A stretch of DNA of 64,000 nucleotides, from contig NZ_LT629758.1 in NCBI RefSeq assembly GCF_900104725.1, forward strand, positions 2,604,001-2,668,000. Reading direction: 5' to 3'. The translations under genes and the position numbers were made by a program. This document shows positions 34,123 through 43,354 of the stretch, one piece after another. The notes beneath the pieces are model-generated. The model worked only from the letters and a program-made list of their open reading frames with translations, was not told the origin of the DNA and did no database searches. This DNA is from Actinoplanes derwentensis (GTDB taxonomy: Bacteria; Actinomycetota; Actinomycetes; Mycobacteriales; Micromonosporaceae). Every line of letters begins with the position of its first letter. Position 1 is the stretch's first letter.

Positions 34123-35253
34123 TCAGGCGGGCGTCTCGACGAGGTGGGCGACGCGGGCCATCAGGCCGGGCACGTCGCCGCGTTCGTGGTCCAGCAGCCA
34201 GCGGGTCAGTTGCAGAGAGGCATCGACGACCGCCTTGGCGCGGTCCAGGCGGCGGGCGGTGAACTCCTGCCAGAGGCCGTCGGTGACCGTGTCGTCGCGC
34301 AGCAGGAGCGCAGCGAGCACGGAAGCGTCCTCCAGGGCCTGCGCGGCGCCCTGGGCCAGGGTGGGCGGGCAACTGTGGGCGGCGTCGCCGATCAGCACCA
34401 CCCGGCCGCGATGCCAGGGTCCGTCGATGACGTGGCTCTCGAAGGCGGTGTAGTTGACGCGGGCCGGGTCGGTCAGGTTCGCCCGGATCTCGTCCCACGG
34501 GCCGTGGTACGCCCCGGCCAGCTCGCGCATGGTCGCGAGCGCGTCCTGCGGGCTCAGGCTGAACCGGTCCTGGACGTCCTCGACCAGGTATGCGTAGAGC
34601 GTGTCCGGGCCGGTCGGGCAGTACCCGGCGATGTAGGCGGTCCCGCCGTAGTAGAGGTCTGTCCTCTCCACCGAGGCGGGGCGCTTCGTGAAGGCTCGCC
34701 AGATGCCCATGCCGACCGGCTGCGGCTCGCACACGACGCCGATCTGCTCACGGGTCCGGGAACGGAGCCCGTCCGCGCCGATCACCAGGTCGTACCGGCC
34801 GGTGGATCCGTCGGCGAACGTCGCCAGCACGGTGTCGCCGTCCTGGTCCAGGGCCACCGCGTGGGTGCCGAAGCGGACCTTCGCGCCCGCGGCGGCGGCC
34901 CGTTCGACCAGAATCCGGGCCAGAGTCGGCCGGTACATGCCGAGGGTCGCGGGCAGGTCCGGACCGCCGGTGCGACTGTCGGTGAGCTCGGCGATCAGGG
35001 TGCCGGCCGGGTCGGGAGCGCGCAGGCCCAGCGTGTCGAAGGCGTACCCCTCGGGCTTGATCTGGTCCCAGACGCCCAGATCGCGGAGCACGCGCAGGGC
35101 GTTGCCCTGCAGGGTGATGCCGGAGCCGAGCGCGGCGACGTCGGGCTTGACGTCAATGAGGTCGACCGCGACGCCGCCCTCGGCGAGCAGGATCGCCGCA
35201 GCGGCGCCGGCGGCACCGCTACCGACGATCAAGACGTTACGAACTGTCGGCAC
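34123..35253 (-). CDS. FAD-dependent aromatic hydroxylase (group A flavin monooxygenase)
   Basis: A 376-residue single-component flavoprotein monooxygenase. The FAD dinucleotide motif is VLIVGSGAAGAAAAILLAEGG at the N-terminus, the second FAD/NADPH site DLVIGADGLRSRTR at about 160-173, and the GD motif VVLIGDAAHSCPPTLAQGAAQALEDA near 285. It is expected to hydroxylate a phenolic or heterocyclic substrate with NAD(P)H and O2. GTG 35253 follows AGGAGGG by about seven bases. First gene of the five-gene degradation operon and divergent from a LysR regulator. Confidence 0.92.
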   Translation of the reverse strand: MPTVRNVLIVGSGAAGAAAAILLAEGGVAVDLIDVKPDVAALGSGITLQGNALRVLRDLGVWDQIKPEGYAFDTLGLRAPDPAGTLIAELTDSRTGGPDLPATLGMYRPTLARILVERAAAAGAKVRFGTHAVALDQDGDTVLATFADGSTGRYDLVIGADGLRSRTREQIGVVCEPQPVGMGIWRAFTKRPASVERTDLYYGGTAYIAGYCPTGPDTLYAYLVEDVQDRFSLSPQDALATMRELAGAYHGPWDEIRANLTDPARVNYTAFESHVIDGPWHRGRVVLIGDAAHSCPPTLAQGAAQALEDASVLAALLLRDDTVTDGLWQEFTARRLDRAKAVVDASLQLTRWLLDHERGDVPGLMARVAHLVETPA

Positions 35254-35277
35254 GACGGTTTCCCTCCTGTTACTTCG

Positions 35278-35359
35278 GTGACTGGGGTCACTGTCTCGCG
35301 AGCGTCATCCATCAGGGAAGGTCCAGTTGGTGATGCCGTTCATCAGCCAGACTTATAGT
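35278..35359. promoter_or_regulatory. divergent promoter region with LysR-type palindromes and a -10 box
   Basis: GTGAC-TGGG-GTCAC (35278-35291) and TGATG-CCGTT-CATCA (35331-35345) are inverted repeats of LysR-box size. TATAGT (35354-35359) is a good -10 for the rightward LysR gene; a transcript starting seven bases downstream would begin exactly at its ATG (leaderless). Confidence 0.5.
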
Positions 35360-35365
35360 GTCGGG

Positions 35366-36298
35366 ATGACGGCTGACCGGGTACTGGCCAACCTCGACCT
35401 GAACCTGCTGGTCACGCTCGACACTCTGCTGCGCGAACGCAACGTCACCCGAACCGCTTCACGACTCGGTGTCAGCCAGCCCGCGGTCAGCGGCGCTCTG
35501 GCCCGGTTGCGGCGGCACTTCGGCGACCCACTGCTCACCCGCATCGGCAACCACTACGAGCTGACGCCTCTCGCCGCCCGTGTCGGGGAGCTGACCGGGC
35601 CCGCTCTGGCCGGGGTCCGCCGGGTCTTCGACTCAACGGCGGATTTCGACCCGTTCCGCCTGGACCGCGAGTTCACCCTGGTCATCTCCGACTATGCGGC
35701 CACCGTGCTGGCTCCCCTGGTGGCCCGGCGGCTCACCACACTCGCGCCCGGCGTGCGCTTACGCCTGGAGCAGACGACGCCGTACGCGGTCGACCACGCC
35801 GCCGAGACACTGCGCTCCGCCGACGGCCTGGTGGTCCCGCACGGGTTCGTCACCGGCCTGCCCTACCTGGACCTGTTCACCGACCGCTGGGTGTGTGTCG
35901 TGGCCGCCGACCACCCCGACGTCGGCGACACGATCAGCCTGGACCAGCTCGCCGGCCTGCCCTGGGTGGTCGTCTTCGACCGGCCCACCGCGTTCGCACC
36001 GGCCGCCCGGCAACTACGGATGCTCGGCATCGAGCCACACGCCGAGGTGGTGGTGGACGGTTTCGTCCAGTTGCCGTTCCTGGTCGCCGGCACCCGGCGG
36101 GTGGCGCTGCTGCAACAACGACTCGCTGACCTGCTCGGACCGGTCGCCGGGGTCCGCACGCTGACATGCCCGTTCGACGTCGTCCCGGTCGCCGAGGCGT
36201 TCTGGTGGAACCCGATGTACCGCACCGACCCCGAACACTCCTGGTTCCGCACGGTCATGACCGAATCGGCCCGCGAACTCGCCACCGACGGGAGGTAG
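35366..36298 (+). CDS. LysR-family regulator, probably of the divergent aromatic operon
   Basis: A 310-residue LysR-type protein. The winged helix-turn-helix lies at residues 9-65 (LDLNLLVTLDTLLRERNVTRTASRLGVSQPAVSGALARLRRHF), and the effector domain contains FTLVISDYAATVL, GLVVPHGFVTGLP and FWWNPMYRTDPEHSWFR. The pattern is that of NahR/NodD-like LysR proteins, which answer to aromatic inducers. ATG 35366 is preferred over upstream starts because it lies seven bases after a TATAGT -10 box. It is closely related to the LysR at 49818-50717. Its stop lies three bases from the convergent thiolase. Confidence 0.92.
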   Translation: MTADRVLANLDLNLLVTLDTLLRERNVTRTASRLGVSQPAVSGALARLRRHFGDPLLTRIGNHYELTPLAARVGELTGPALAGVRRVFDSTADFDPFRLDREFTLVISDYAATVLAPLVARRLTTLAPGVRLRLEQTTPYAVDHAAETLRSADGLVVPHGFVTGLPYLDLFTDRWVCVVAADHPDVGDTISLDQLAGLPWVVVFDRPTAFAPAARQLRMLGIEPHAEVVVDGFVQLPFLVAGTRRVALLQQRLADLLGPVAGVRTLTCPFDVVPVAEAFWWNPMYRTDPEHSWFRTVMTESARELATDGR

Positions 36299-36301
36299 CG
36301 C

Positions 36302-37459
36302 TCAGATCGCCTTCAGAATGACCCCGGAACCCTGGCCGCCTCCCCCACAGATCGCGGCCGCGCCGAGGCCCCCGGTTCCCGATTCGCTCAACTGGCGGGC
36401 CAGGGTGCCCACGATCCGGGCGCCGGACGCGCCGATCGGGTGGCCGAGGGCGACCGCGCCGCCGTGGACGTTGACGACGGCGGGGTCGACACCCAGAGCA
36501 GCGGTGGAGGCCACCGCCACGGCCGCGAAGGCCTCGTTCACCTCGATCCGGGTCAGGTCGGAGGGTACGGCGCCGAGCCGGCCGAGGGCGGTGCTGATGG
36601 CGTAGGACGGCTGATGGTGCAGCAGTACGTCCGGGCCCGCGACCATCGCCGACGCCAGCACCCGGGCCAGCGGTGTCACGCCGTGCGACGCCGCCGCGGC
36701 CGCACTCATCAGCACGACGGCGGCCGCGCCGTCGGTGAGCGGAGAGGAGTTACCGGCGGTGATGGTGCCGTCGGCCGCGAAGGCCGGCCGCAGTCGTGCG
36801 AGCGTCTCCGCTGTGCTGCCGGGGCGCACGCCGTCATCCGTGTCGAGGATCCGGTCGGCCACAGTGAACGGCGCGATCTCGCCGGCGAGGAACTCCCGGG
36901 AGGCCGCGGCCCGCTGGTGTGATCGGGCGGCCCAGGCGTCCTGAACGGGCCGGTCCAGGTGCAGGGCGGTGTTGCCGGCTTCGGTGGACGCACCCATCGA
37001 GCGGTGTTCGAAGGCGTCGGTGAGGCCGTCGTGTTCGAGGGTGTCGAGCATGTCGACGGTGCCGTAGCGGGTTCCGGTGCGGCCGTGCCAGGCGTGCGGG
37101 GCAAGCGACATCGACTCCATGCCGATCGCCACGACGATGTCGGCACGGCCCGTTGCGATGAGGTCGGCGCCCGCGACGACGGCTTCGAGGCCGGACAGGC
37201 AGACCGCGTTGACGGTGGTCGCCGGGGCGGTGAGCGGGATCCCGGCGGCGACGGCGGCCTGGCGGGCCGGGTTCTGCCCGGCCAGCCCCTGCAGGACGTG
37301 ACCGGCGAAGACCCGCTGCACAGCCTCGGCCGGGACACCGGCGCGGGCGAGTGCGGCCCGGGCCGCGTGGGCGCCGAGCGCGACAGCGGGAATGGTGGCG
37401 AACGCGCCGGTGTAGCGCAGGAACGGAGTCCGGGCGTATCCGGCGATCACGGCGCTCAT
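36302..37459 (-). CDS. acetyl-CoA acyltransferase (thiolase; 3-oxoadipyl-CoA or acetoacetyl-CoA type)
   Basis: A 385-residue thiolase. The acyl-binding Cys87 is in [11 protein letters not shown], the base His in [19 protein letters not shown], and the second Cys in [21 protein letters not shown] and [16 protein letters not shown] are family segments. It ends a three-gene operon behind both CoA-transferase subunits (ATGA overlap), so it most likely splits the 3-oxoacyl-CoA they form. Whether the acid is 3-oxoadipate (aromatic route, as PcaF) or acetoacetate cannot be settled from sequence alone. Confidence 0.9.
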   Translation of the reverse strand: MSAVIAGYARTPFLRYTGAFATIPAVALGAHAARAALARAGVPAEAVQRVFAGHVLQGLAGQNPARQAAVAAGIPLTAPATTVNAVCLSGLEAVVAGADLIATGRADIVVAIGMESMSLAPHAWHGRTGTRYGTVDMLDTLEHDGLTDAFEHRSMGASTEAGNTALHLDRPVQDAWAARSHQRAAASREFLAGEIAPFTVADRILDTDDGVRPGSTAETLARLRPAFAADGTITAGNSSPLTDGAAAVVLMSAAAAASHGVTPLARVLASAMVAGPDVLLHHQPSYAISTALGRLGAVPSDLTRIEVNEAFAAVAVASTAALGVDPAVVNVHGGAVALGHPIGASGARIVGTLARQLSESGTGGLGAAAICGGGGQGSGVILKAI

Positions 37460-38091
37460 CCGAGGTCCACCGTGAAGCCGGCGCCGGTCAGTGCGAGCAC
37501 CCCGTCGGTCGTCTGGCCGTCGGCGAGGCGCCGCAGCACCAGGCCGTCGGCGGTGACGTCGAAGACCGCGCGGTCGGAGATGATCCGGTCGACGACGCCG
37601 GCGCCGGTCAGCGGCAGGGTGCACCGGTCGACGATCTTCGGGGTGCCGTCCTTGGCGACGTGTTCGGTGACGACGATGACGCGTGGGGTGCCGGCGACCA
37701 GGTCCATGGCGCCGCCCATGCCTTTGACGAGCTTGCCGGGGATGGTCCAGTTGGCCAGGTCGCCGTTGGACGCCACCTGCAGGGCGCCTAGGACGGCGGT
37801 CTGCACGTGGCCGCCGCGGATCATGCCGAACGAGGTCGCCGAGTCGAACACCGACGCGCCGGGCAGCAGAGTGACGGTCTGCTTGCCCGCGTTGATCAGG
37901 TCGGGATCCTCGTCACCGTCGTACGGGAACGGGCCCATGCCCAGGATGCCGTTCTCGCTCTGCAACGTCACCCTCACCCCGGCCGGCAGGTGGTTGGCCA
38001 CCAGGGTGGGGATGCCGATGCCGAGATTCACGTACTGGCCGTCGGTCAGTTCGGCGGCGGCGATCGCGGCCATGTCGTCACGCGTCCACAC
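37456..38091 (-). CDS. 3-oxoacid CoA-transferase subunit B
   Basis: A 211-residue beta subunit. It begins [15 protein letters not shown], matching the usual MxWTRDEMA start, which supports GTG 38091; ATG 38073 would lose this segment. The catalytic Glu lies in [14 protein letters not shown]. Other segments: [14 protein letters not shown] and [19 protein letters not shown]. It overlaps subunit A by 14 bp and the thiolase by four. Both SCOT (acetoacetate) and PcaJ (3-oxoadipate) share these features. Confidence 0.92.
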   Translation of the reverse strand: MWTRDDMAAIAAAELTDGQYVNLGIGIPTLVANHLPAGVRVTLQSENGILGMGPFPYDGDEDPDLINAGKQTVTLLPGASVFDSATSFGMIRGGHVQTAVLGALQVASNGDLANWTIPGKLVKGMGGAMDLVAGTPRVIVVTEHVAKDGTPKIVDRCTLPLTGAGVVDRIISDRAVFDVTADGLVLRRLADGQTTDGVLALTGAGFTVDLG

Positions 38092-38782
38092 GGGGCCGCA
38101 CCGTCCTCTGCTCGATGTCCTTGTCCTGGATCTCGCTGCGGACCAGGTGATTGACGTAGATACCGGGGGTGTGTACGTCGTCAGGGTCGAGGAAGCCCGC
38201 CTCGACGACGGTGGCCTCGGCGATGGTGATCCGCCCAGCGGTCGCCACCAGGGGGTTGAAGTTGCGGGCGGTGAGCCGGTACCGCAAGTTGCCTTCGAGG
38301 TCGGCGCGGTGGGCGCGCACGAGGGCCAGGTCCGCGACGATGCCGTGTTCGAGGATCGTACGAACGCCGTCGAAGTCTCTTTCGGGTTTTCCGTCACCGA
38401 CCGGGGTGCCGGCGCCGGTGCGGGTGTAGAAGGCGGGGATGCCGGCGCCACCGGCGTGCAGGCGTTCGGCAAGGGTGCCCTGGGGCACGAATTCGACGTC
38501 GAGTTCACCGTCGAGGTACTGCTTGGCGAACAGTTTGTTCTCGCCGACGTAGGAGGCCAGGACCTTGGCGACCTGGCGGTTCTCCAGCAGCAGGCCGAGG
38601 CCTTTGCCGTCGACTCCCATGTTGTTGCTGACGATGGTGAGGTCCTTGACGCCGGTGTCGCGCAAGGCGGTGATCAACGAGGTGGGGATGCCGGAGAGGC
38701 CGAAGCCTCCGACGGCCACGGTCATGCCGTCCCGGGCGACGGCCGCGACGGCTTTCGCCGCGCTGTCGACGAGTTTGCTCAT
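38078..38782 (-). CDS. 3-oxoacid CoA-transferase subunit A
   Basis: A 234-residue alpha subunit. Features: [18 protein letters not shown] with the CoA-binding glycines, [39 protein letters not shown] and [23 protein letters not shown]. With subunit B it moves CoA from succinyl-CoA to a 3-oxoacid. First gene of the operon, divergent from an IclR regulator 89 bp away. IclR control is typical of beta-ketoadipate genes, which favours a PcaIJ-like role next to the aromatic operon, but this is inference. Confidence 0.92.
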   Translation of the reverse strand: MSKLVDSAAKAVAAVARDGMTVAVGGFGLSGIPTSLITALRDTGVKDLTIVSNNMGVDGKGLGLLLENRQVAKVLASYVGENKLFAKQYLDGELDVEFVPQGTLAERLHAGGAGIPAFYTRTGAGTPVGDGKPERDFDGVRTILEHGIVADLALVRAHRADLEGNLRYRLTARNFNPLVATAGRITIAEATVVEAGFLDPDDVHTPGIYVNHLVRSEIQDKDIEQRTVRPRVDA

Positions 38783-38859
38783 GGCGCGGCACGGTAGACA
38801 TGCCGGTGGCGCAAGTTCCCGGGCTGATCACTGCGTGACTGTTCTGGGCACGCGATGCT

Positions 38860-38865
38860 CATAAT
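38860..38865 (+). promoter_or_regulatory. -10 box of the IclR gene (leaderless)
   Basis: CATAAT with its 3' base seven positions before the ATG at 38872. This spacing places the transcription start on the A of the start codon. A weak GTGACT lies 18 bp upstream as a possible -35. Confidence 0.5.
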
Positions 38866-38871
38866 GTGAGC

Positions 38872-39642
38872 ATGCAGGGGACGCAGTTGGTCAGCCGGGT
38901 AGCCGCGGTACTGCGCCGGGTCGGGTCCGGCGCAGCCGACGGTGTCACCACTGCGGAGGTTGCCACGGCGACCGGTCTGCCCCGGTCGACCGCCCAGCGG
39001 GTGCTCGCGGCGCTCGCCGAGGAGGGGTTCGTCGACCGTGACGCCCGCAGGGGCCGCTGGCATCTCGGCCCGGAGCTGTTCCTGCTCGGGTCGGTCGCGG
39101 CCGAACGCTACGACGTCACGTCGACGGCCCGCGACATCCTGCGGTCGCTGGCGGTCAAGACCGGGGAGAGCGCCTACTTCTCGGCACGCCGCGGCGACGA
39201 GACGGTGTGCCTGGCCAGTGAGGAGGGCAGCTTCCCGCTGCGGTCGCACGTGCTGCACGAGGGCATCCGGCTACCGCTCGGGGTCGCGTCGGCGGGGCTG
39301 GCGATCCTCGCTTATCTGCCGCTGCCCGACGCCGCGGCCTACGTCCGCTCACGGGCCGGTGAACTCGCCGCAGTCTACGGCGAGCAACACGGCGCGGCCC
39401 CGCTCTCGCGGCGGGTCACCGCCACCCGGCGCCGCGGCTTCTCGGTGAACCCCGGTCTCGTCGTCCCCGGCAGCTGGGGCGTCGGCGCGGTCGTGTTCGA
39501 CCGCACCGGCTCCCCCGCGTGGGCGCTGAGCCTGACCGGGGTGGAATCCCGCTTCAACGGCGACCGCACGGCCCAGCTCGGCGCACTACTGCTGGAAGCC
39601 GCGCACGCTCTGACGCAGCGGATCGCCCGCCGCGGCGGATAG
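38872..39642 (+). CDS. IclR-family transcriptional regulator
   Basis: A 256-residue protein. The N-terminal winged helix (residues 1-65) contains VTTAEVATATGLPRSTAQRVLAALAEEGFVDRD, and the C-terminal effector domain has TGESAYFSARRGDETVCLASEEG, LRSHVLHEGIRLPLGVASAGLAILA and WGVGAVVFDR. ATG 38872 is chosen over the GTG at 38866 because of the -10 box placement. Divergent from the CoA-transferase/thiolase operon, which it probably controls in answer to an aromatic or 3-oxoacid ligand. Confidence 0.9.
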   Translation: MQGTQLVSRVAAVLRRVGSGAADGVTTAEVATATGLPRSTAQRVLAALAEEGFVDRDARRGRWHLGPELFLLGSVAAERYDVTSTARDILRSLAVKTGESAYFSARRGDETVCLASEEGSFPLRSHVLHEGIRLPLGVASAGLAILAYLPLPDAAAYVRSRAGELAAVYGEQHGAAPLSRRVTATRRRGFSVNPGLVVPGSWGVGAVVFDRTGSPAWALSLTGVESRFNGDRTAQLGALLLEAAHALTQRIARRGG

Positions 39643-39668
39643 CCCCGCCACGAGTGCCGATGTCCTGG

Positions 39669-40685
39669 TCACCTGATGAGGCTCCGCGTGGTGGCCGTGG
39701 ACTCGCGGATCACCAGCTGGGGTTCGAACACGATGTCCTCGACCGAGTGCACGGACCGGTTCATCCGGTCGGCGATCAGCCGGACGGCGGCAGCGCCCAT
39801 CGCGGCCGCGGGCTGGCCCACACTTGTCAGTTCGACGGCGCTGGCCGCGCTGGCCAGATCGGTGTCGTCGAACCCGACGACGGCGAGGTCGTCCGGAATA
39901 CGCCACCCGATCCGGGTGGCGACCTGAACGACACCGGCCGCGATGAGATCGTTGGCGCAGAAGACCGCGGTCGGGCGCTGAGCATGATCGAGGCCGGCCA
40001 GGTGGGCACCGGCCGTCAGTCCGTCGGCCAGGCCGGCGCCACCGGTGCCGATCCAGGTGAGAACCGCGCCCGCTTCGGCCGCGGCTCGAGCCGCCCCCTG
40101 GTAGCGCTCGTCGTGACGCCACCCGGCGAAGGCGAGCCGCCGGTGACCGTGGTCGAGCAGGTGACGGGCGGCCAGGACACCACCGAGAACGTCGTCGCAG
40201 CGCACGGCGCTGCGACGACGGCCGGGCACCTCCCGGGCGAGTACGACCACGGGTGTGCCCCGCTGCTCGATGGCCACCAGCAGGGGGTCTTCCACGTTGT
40301 TCGGAGTGATGATCAGACCGTCGAGGTGGCGTTCGGCGAGGCGGTGCAGCAGCCGCTCCTCGCGGGTGCGCTCACCGAGACCGGTCTGGAACAGGGCGAT
40401 ATCTGCGCCGGCTTCCACAGCCGCCTGTTCCGCACCGGCGGCGACCTCGGCGAAGAACGGGTTGCCGAAATCCAGCACGACCAGGCCGATGGTGCGGGTC
40501 CGGCCGACGCGCAGGGCACGAGCGGCCGCGTTCGGCACATACCCGACCGTCGCCATCGCCTGCCGGACCCGGTCACGGGTCTCCGGGTTGACCAGGTGCG
40601 GACGGTTGAGGGTGTTGCTGACCGTCCCGTCGGAGACTCCGGCGACACGGGCGACATCCCGGATCGTTGCGCGCCCCACCGTCAT
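39669..40685 (-). CDS. LacI-family regulator behind the rhamnosidase gene
   Basis: A 338-residue LacI/GalR protein: helix-turn-helix ATIRDVARVAGVSDGTVSNTLNRPHLV, hinge VPNAAARALRVGRT, then core motifs DFGNPFFAEVAAGAEQAA, LAVVGFDDTDLASAASAVELTSVGQP and PQLVIREST. ATG 40685 is taken rather than GTG 40691. It lies downstream of GH78 on the same strand, separated by a terminator hairpin, so it is probably transcribed on its own. A rhamnose- or rhamnoside-responsive role is inference from position. Confidence 0.9.
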   Translation of the reverse strand: MTVGRATIRDVARVAGVSDGTVSNTLNRPHLVNPETRDRVRQAMATVGYVPNAAARALRVGRTRTIGLVVLDFGNPFFAEVAAGAEQAAVEAGADIALFQTGLGERTREERLLHRLAERHLDGLIITPNNVEDPLLVAIEQRGTPVVVLAREVPGRRRSAVRCDDVLGGVLAARHLLDHGHRRLAFAGWRHDERYQGAARAAAEAGAVLTWIGTGGAGLADGLTAGAHLAGLDHAQRPTAVFCANDLIAAGVVQVATRIGWRIPDDLAVVGFDDTDLASAASAVELTSVGQPAAAMGAAAVRLIADRMNRSVHSVEDIVFEPQLVIRESTATTRSLIR

Positions 40686-40721
40686 CCCCACTTGTCTGCC
40701 GTGAGCCCGGCCGCTGCCGGA

Positions 40722-40754
40722 GGCGGCTCCCGGCCTGAGCCTACGGGAGCCGCC
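40722..40754. terminator. terminator hairpin between GH78 and lacI
   Basis: GGCGGCTCCCG (40722-40732) and CGGGAGCCGCC (40744-40754) form a perfect 11-bp stem with an 11-base loop, seven bases after the GH78 stop in the direction of transcription. Confidence 0.78.
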
Positions 40755-40761
40755 GGCCGGT

Positions 40762-43350
40762 TCAGAAGTACCGGCGTGCCGGAAGCGGGGCGATGGGATC
40801 GTCGGCTGCCGCCCGGTAGGCGCAGGTGAGGGTGTGCGCGCCGCTGCCGGCGGTGATCGGCTCCTGCCCGGGTAGTTCGATCACGGCATCGCAGCCCGGT
40901 GGCACGCTGACCTCGACGTGCAAGGTGGCGTCCTCGCGTCGCCACCGGACCGAGGCGGCTCCGTAAGGGGTGAGATGCCGCGCCTCGGCCCAGGTCAGAC
41001 CTCCGCCGGGCAGCGGGCGCACGCGCAGGGTCCGATAGCCGGGTGCCGCCGGCGCCAGGCCGGCGACGGTACGGTGCAGCCAGTCGGCCACCGCGCCGAG
41101 CGCGTAGTGGTTGAACGAGGTCATGTTGCCGGAGTTGATCGACCCGTCGGGCAACATGGAGTCCCAGCGTTCCCAGATCGTGGTGGCACCCATGGTGACC
41201 GGGTACAGCCAGGACGGGCAGCCCTTCTCCAGCAGCAGCCGGTAGGCCTCCTCGAGATGGCCGGTGATGGTGAGGGCGTCCAGGATCAGCGGAGTGCCGG
41301 CGAAACCGGTGCCGATCCGGAACTCGCCGTCGCGGACCAGAGTGGCCAGCCGACGGCCGGCGTGTTCGCGCTGTTCATCGCCGTCGAGCAGGTCGAAGCA
41401 GAGCGCGAGGGCATGCGCGGTCTGGGTGTCGGACACGCACCGGCCGGTGGGGGTGACGAACTCACGGCGGAATCCGGCGGTGACCCGGTCGGCGAGAAGG
41501 TCGTACTCGGCGGCGTCGTCGGCCTTGCCGATCAGCCGCGCCTGCCGGGCCAGCAGACGCGCGGAACGGGCAAGGTAGGCGGTGGCGACCAGGTACGGGT
41601 CGGTGAGCGCCTGCTGTGGGCGGTCCGGCGGGGCGGCCGGGTCGAGCCAGTCCCCTAGCTGCAGTCCCCCGGCTATGACGTGATGTTCGTTGAGGAGGCG
41701 GCGGCAGCCCTCGACCCAGGCGCGAGCGGTGTCGTAGCCGCGCAGCACCGGTCCCGGGTCGCCCGCCCGGTCGAACAGGACCAATGGGACCACGGTGGTG
41801 ACGTCGCCCCAGACCGCGCAGTGGAACTGCGTGAAGTCGGTCTCGATGTGCGGCACGTACAGCGGGACGAGCCCGTCGGCGCCCGTCTCGGACACGACGT
41901 CGGTGAGCCAGTCGGAGATGCTGCCGGTCGCGTCGTAGAGGAACGCGGCGGTGGGGGCGAAGACCTGCAGGTCACCGGTCCAGCCGAGACGCTCGTCGCG
42001 TTGCGGGCAGTCGGTGGGCACGGAGACGAAGTTGCCACGCATGCTCCACCGCACGTTCTCGTGCAGCCGCTCGATCAGCGGGTCGGAGCAGGAGAACGTG
42101 CCGGCCTCGGGCATGTCGTCGTGGCAGACGACCGCGACGACGTCGGCCGGGTCGAGGTCGCCGGGCCAGCCGGTGATCTCGGCGTACCGGAAGCCGTGAT
42201 AGGTGAACCTCGGCTCCCACGTCTCCGGGCCGGTGCCGGCCAGCACGTAGACGTCGTGGGCGACGGCGGTGCGGATCGGCCGGGTGCACAGGCGGCCGTG
42301 TTCCAGCACTTCGGCGTGCCGGATATTGATCTCGGTGCCGGCCGGGCCGCTGACCGTGATCCGCAGCCGTCCGGCCAGGTTCTGCCCGAAGTCGAGCAGA
42401 TGGGTGCCGTCGTCGAGCCGGGTGACATCGGCCGGCGGCAGCGTCTGGTTGCGGCGGACCGGCGGGCCGGTGGGTGCGGTCAGCTCACCGACCGTCGGTT
42501 TCCTCACCTGTACGGGACTCCAGCCGGCCGGTTCGATCCGGGCGTCGTGGTGTTCGCCGTCGTAGATGCTGGAGCGCTGGATCGGCCCGTACGCCCAGTT
42601 CCAGGTGCCGTCGGTGACCACCCGCTCGATGCTGCCGTCGCGGTAACGCAGTTCGAGCTGGGCCAACAGCGCGGTGTCGGCGCCGTAGCGTTCGCCGACC
42701 CGGTTCCAGCCGTATTCGCCCCGCCACCAGCCGTCGGCGAGCCAGCCGGAGATCGTGTTGGCGCCGGTGGACAGCAGGCCGGTGACGTCGTAGGTCTGAT
42801 AGGGCAACCGGTGGTGGTAGCTGGTCCAGCCGGGCGCGAGCACGTCCTCGCCGACCCGGGAAGTGTTGAGCCGCAGTTCGTAGACGCCGCACGCGGTCGC
42901 GTACACCCGGGCTTCGAGCAGTCCGGGCCGCACCGTGAATTCTCGCTGCAGCAGGACCGGCCGCCGGTCACCGTCGCTGCTGTCGGCGGAGCCGACGAAC
43001 ACGGCCGTCCAATCGTCATGCTCCAGCAGACCGGCTTCGACCGTGGTGGCCTCACTCCACGCGGAGGGTTCCGCATCGCCGTCGGCCCAGACCCGTACCC
43101 GAACCGTGGCCTGGTCGCGGGATATCAGCGCGGGGCCGGGCCACGGGACCAGGACGCTGTCGGCAGAGTCGGTCCGCCCGCTGCTCTGCCCGTTGATCTG
43201 GATCTCGTAGGCCTGCTGCCGCCAGCCGGTCCGGACGGTCTCCACCTGCCAGGACAGGCGTGGGGCACGTTCGCCGACGCCCAGCGGGTGGTCGTGGTGT
43301 TCGATGCGGGGCGCACGCACACGCGTACCCGCTCCATGCGGTACAGACAA
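40762..43350 (-). CDS. alpha-L-rhamnosidase, glycoside hydrolase family 78
   Basis: An 862-residue intracellular enzyme that releases L-rhamnose by inversion. Its order follows GH78: beta-sandwich N-domains starting RIEHHDHPLGVGERAPRLSWQ, a second sandwich with LDFGQNLAGRLRITVSGPAG, the (alpha/alpha)6 barrel with SVPTDCPQRDERLGWTGDLQVFAPTAAF (catalytic acids), GATTIWERWDSMLPDG and MTSFNHYALGAVADWLH, and a C-terminal sandwich. The start is TTG 43350, four bases after the permease stop, with AAGGG upstream; GTG 43320 is an alternative. It is the last gene of the ABC importer operon, so imported rhamnosides are cleaved inside the cell. Confidence 0.95.
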   Translation of the reverse strand: MSVPHGAGTRVRAPRIEHHDHPLGVGERAPRLSWQVETVRTGWRQQAYEIQINGQSSGRTDSADSVLVPWPGPALISRDQATVRVRVWADGDAEPSAWSEATTVEAGLLEHDDWTAVFVGSADSSDGDRRPVLLQREFTVRPGLLEARVYATACGVYELRLNTSRVGEDVLAPGWTSYHHRLPYQTYDVTGLLSTGANTISGWLADGWWRGEYGWNRVGERYGADTALLAQLELRYRDGSIERVVTDGTWNWAYGPIQRSSIYDGEHHDARIEPAGWSPVQVRKPTVGELTAPTGPPVRRNQTLPPADVTRLDDGTHLLDFGQNLAGRLRITVSGPAGTEINIRHAEVLEHGRLCTRPIRTAVAHDVYVLAGTGPETWEPRFTYHGFRYAEITGWPGDLDPADVVAVVCHDDMPEAGTFSCSDPLIERLHENVRWSMRGNFVSVPTDCPQRDERLGWTGDLQVFAPTAAFLYDATGSISDWLTDVVSETGADGLVPLYVPHIETDFTQFHCAVWGDVTTVVPLVLFDRAGDPGPVLRGYDTARAWVEGCRRLLNEHHVIAGGLQLGDWLDPAAPPDRPQQALTDPYLVATAYLARSARLLARQARLIGKADDAAEYDLLADRVTAGFRREFVTPTGRCVSDTQTAHALALCFDLLDGDEQREHAGRRLATLVRDGEFRIGTGFAGTPLILDALTITGHLEEAYRLLLEKGCPSWLYPVTMGATTIWERWDSMLPDGSINSGNMTSFNHYALGAVADWLHRTVAGLAPAAPGYRTLRVRPLPGGGLTWAEARHLTPYGAASVRWRREDATLHVEVSVPPGCDAVIELPGQEPITAGSGAHTLTCAYRAAADDPIAPLPARRYF

Positions 43351-43354
43351 CGGA

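Noticed and set aside
36959..38797. A 612-codon plus-strand frame opposite the thiolase and CoA-transferase genes
   Set aside because: No domain pattern, low-complexity Gly/Val/Asp composition, and the minus strand carries three clear enzymes with coupled starts and stops.
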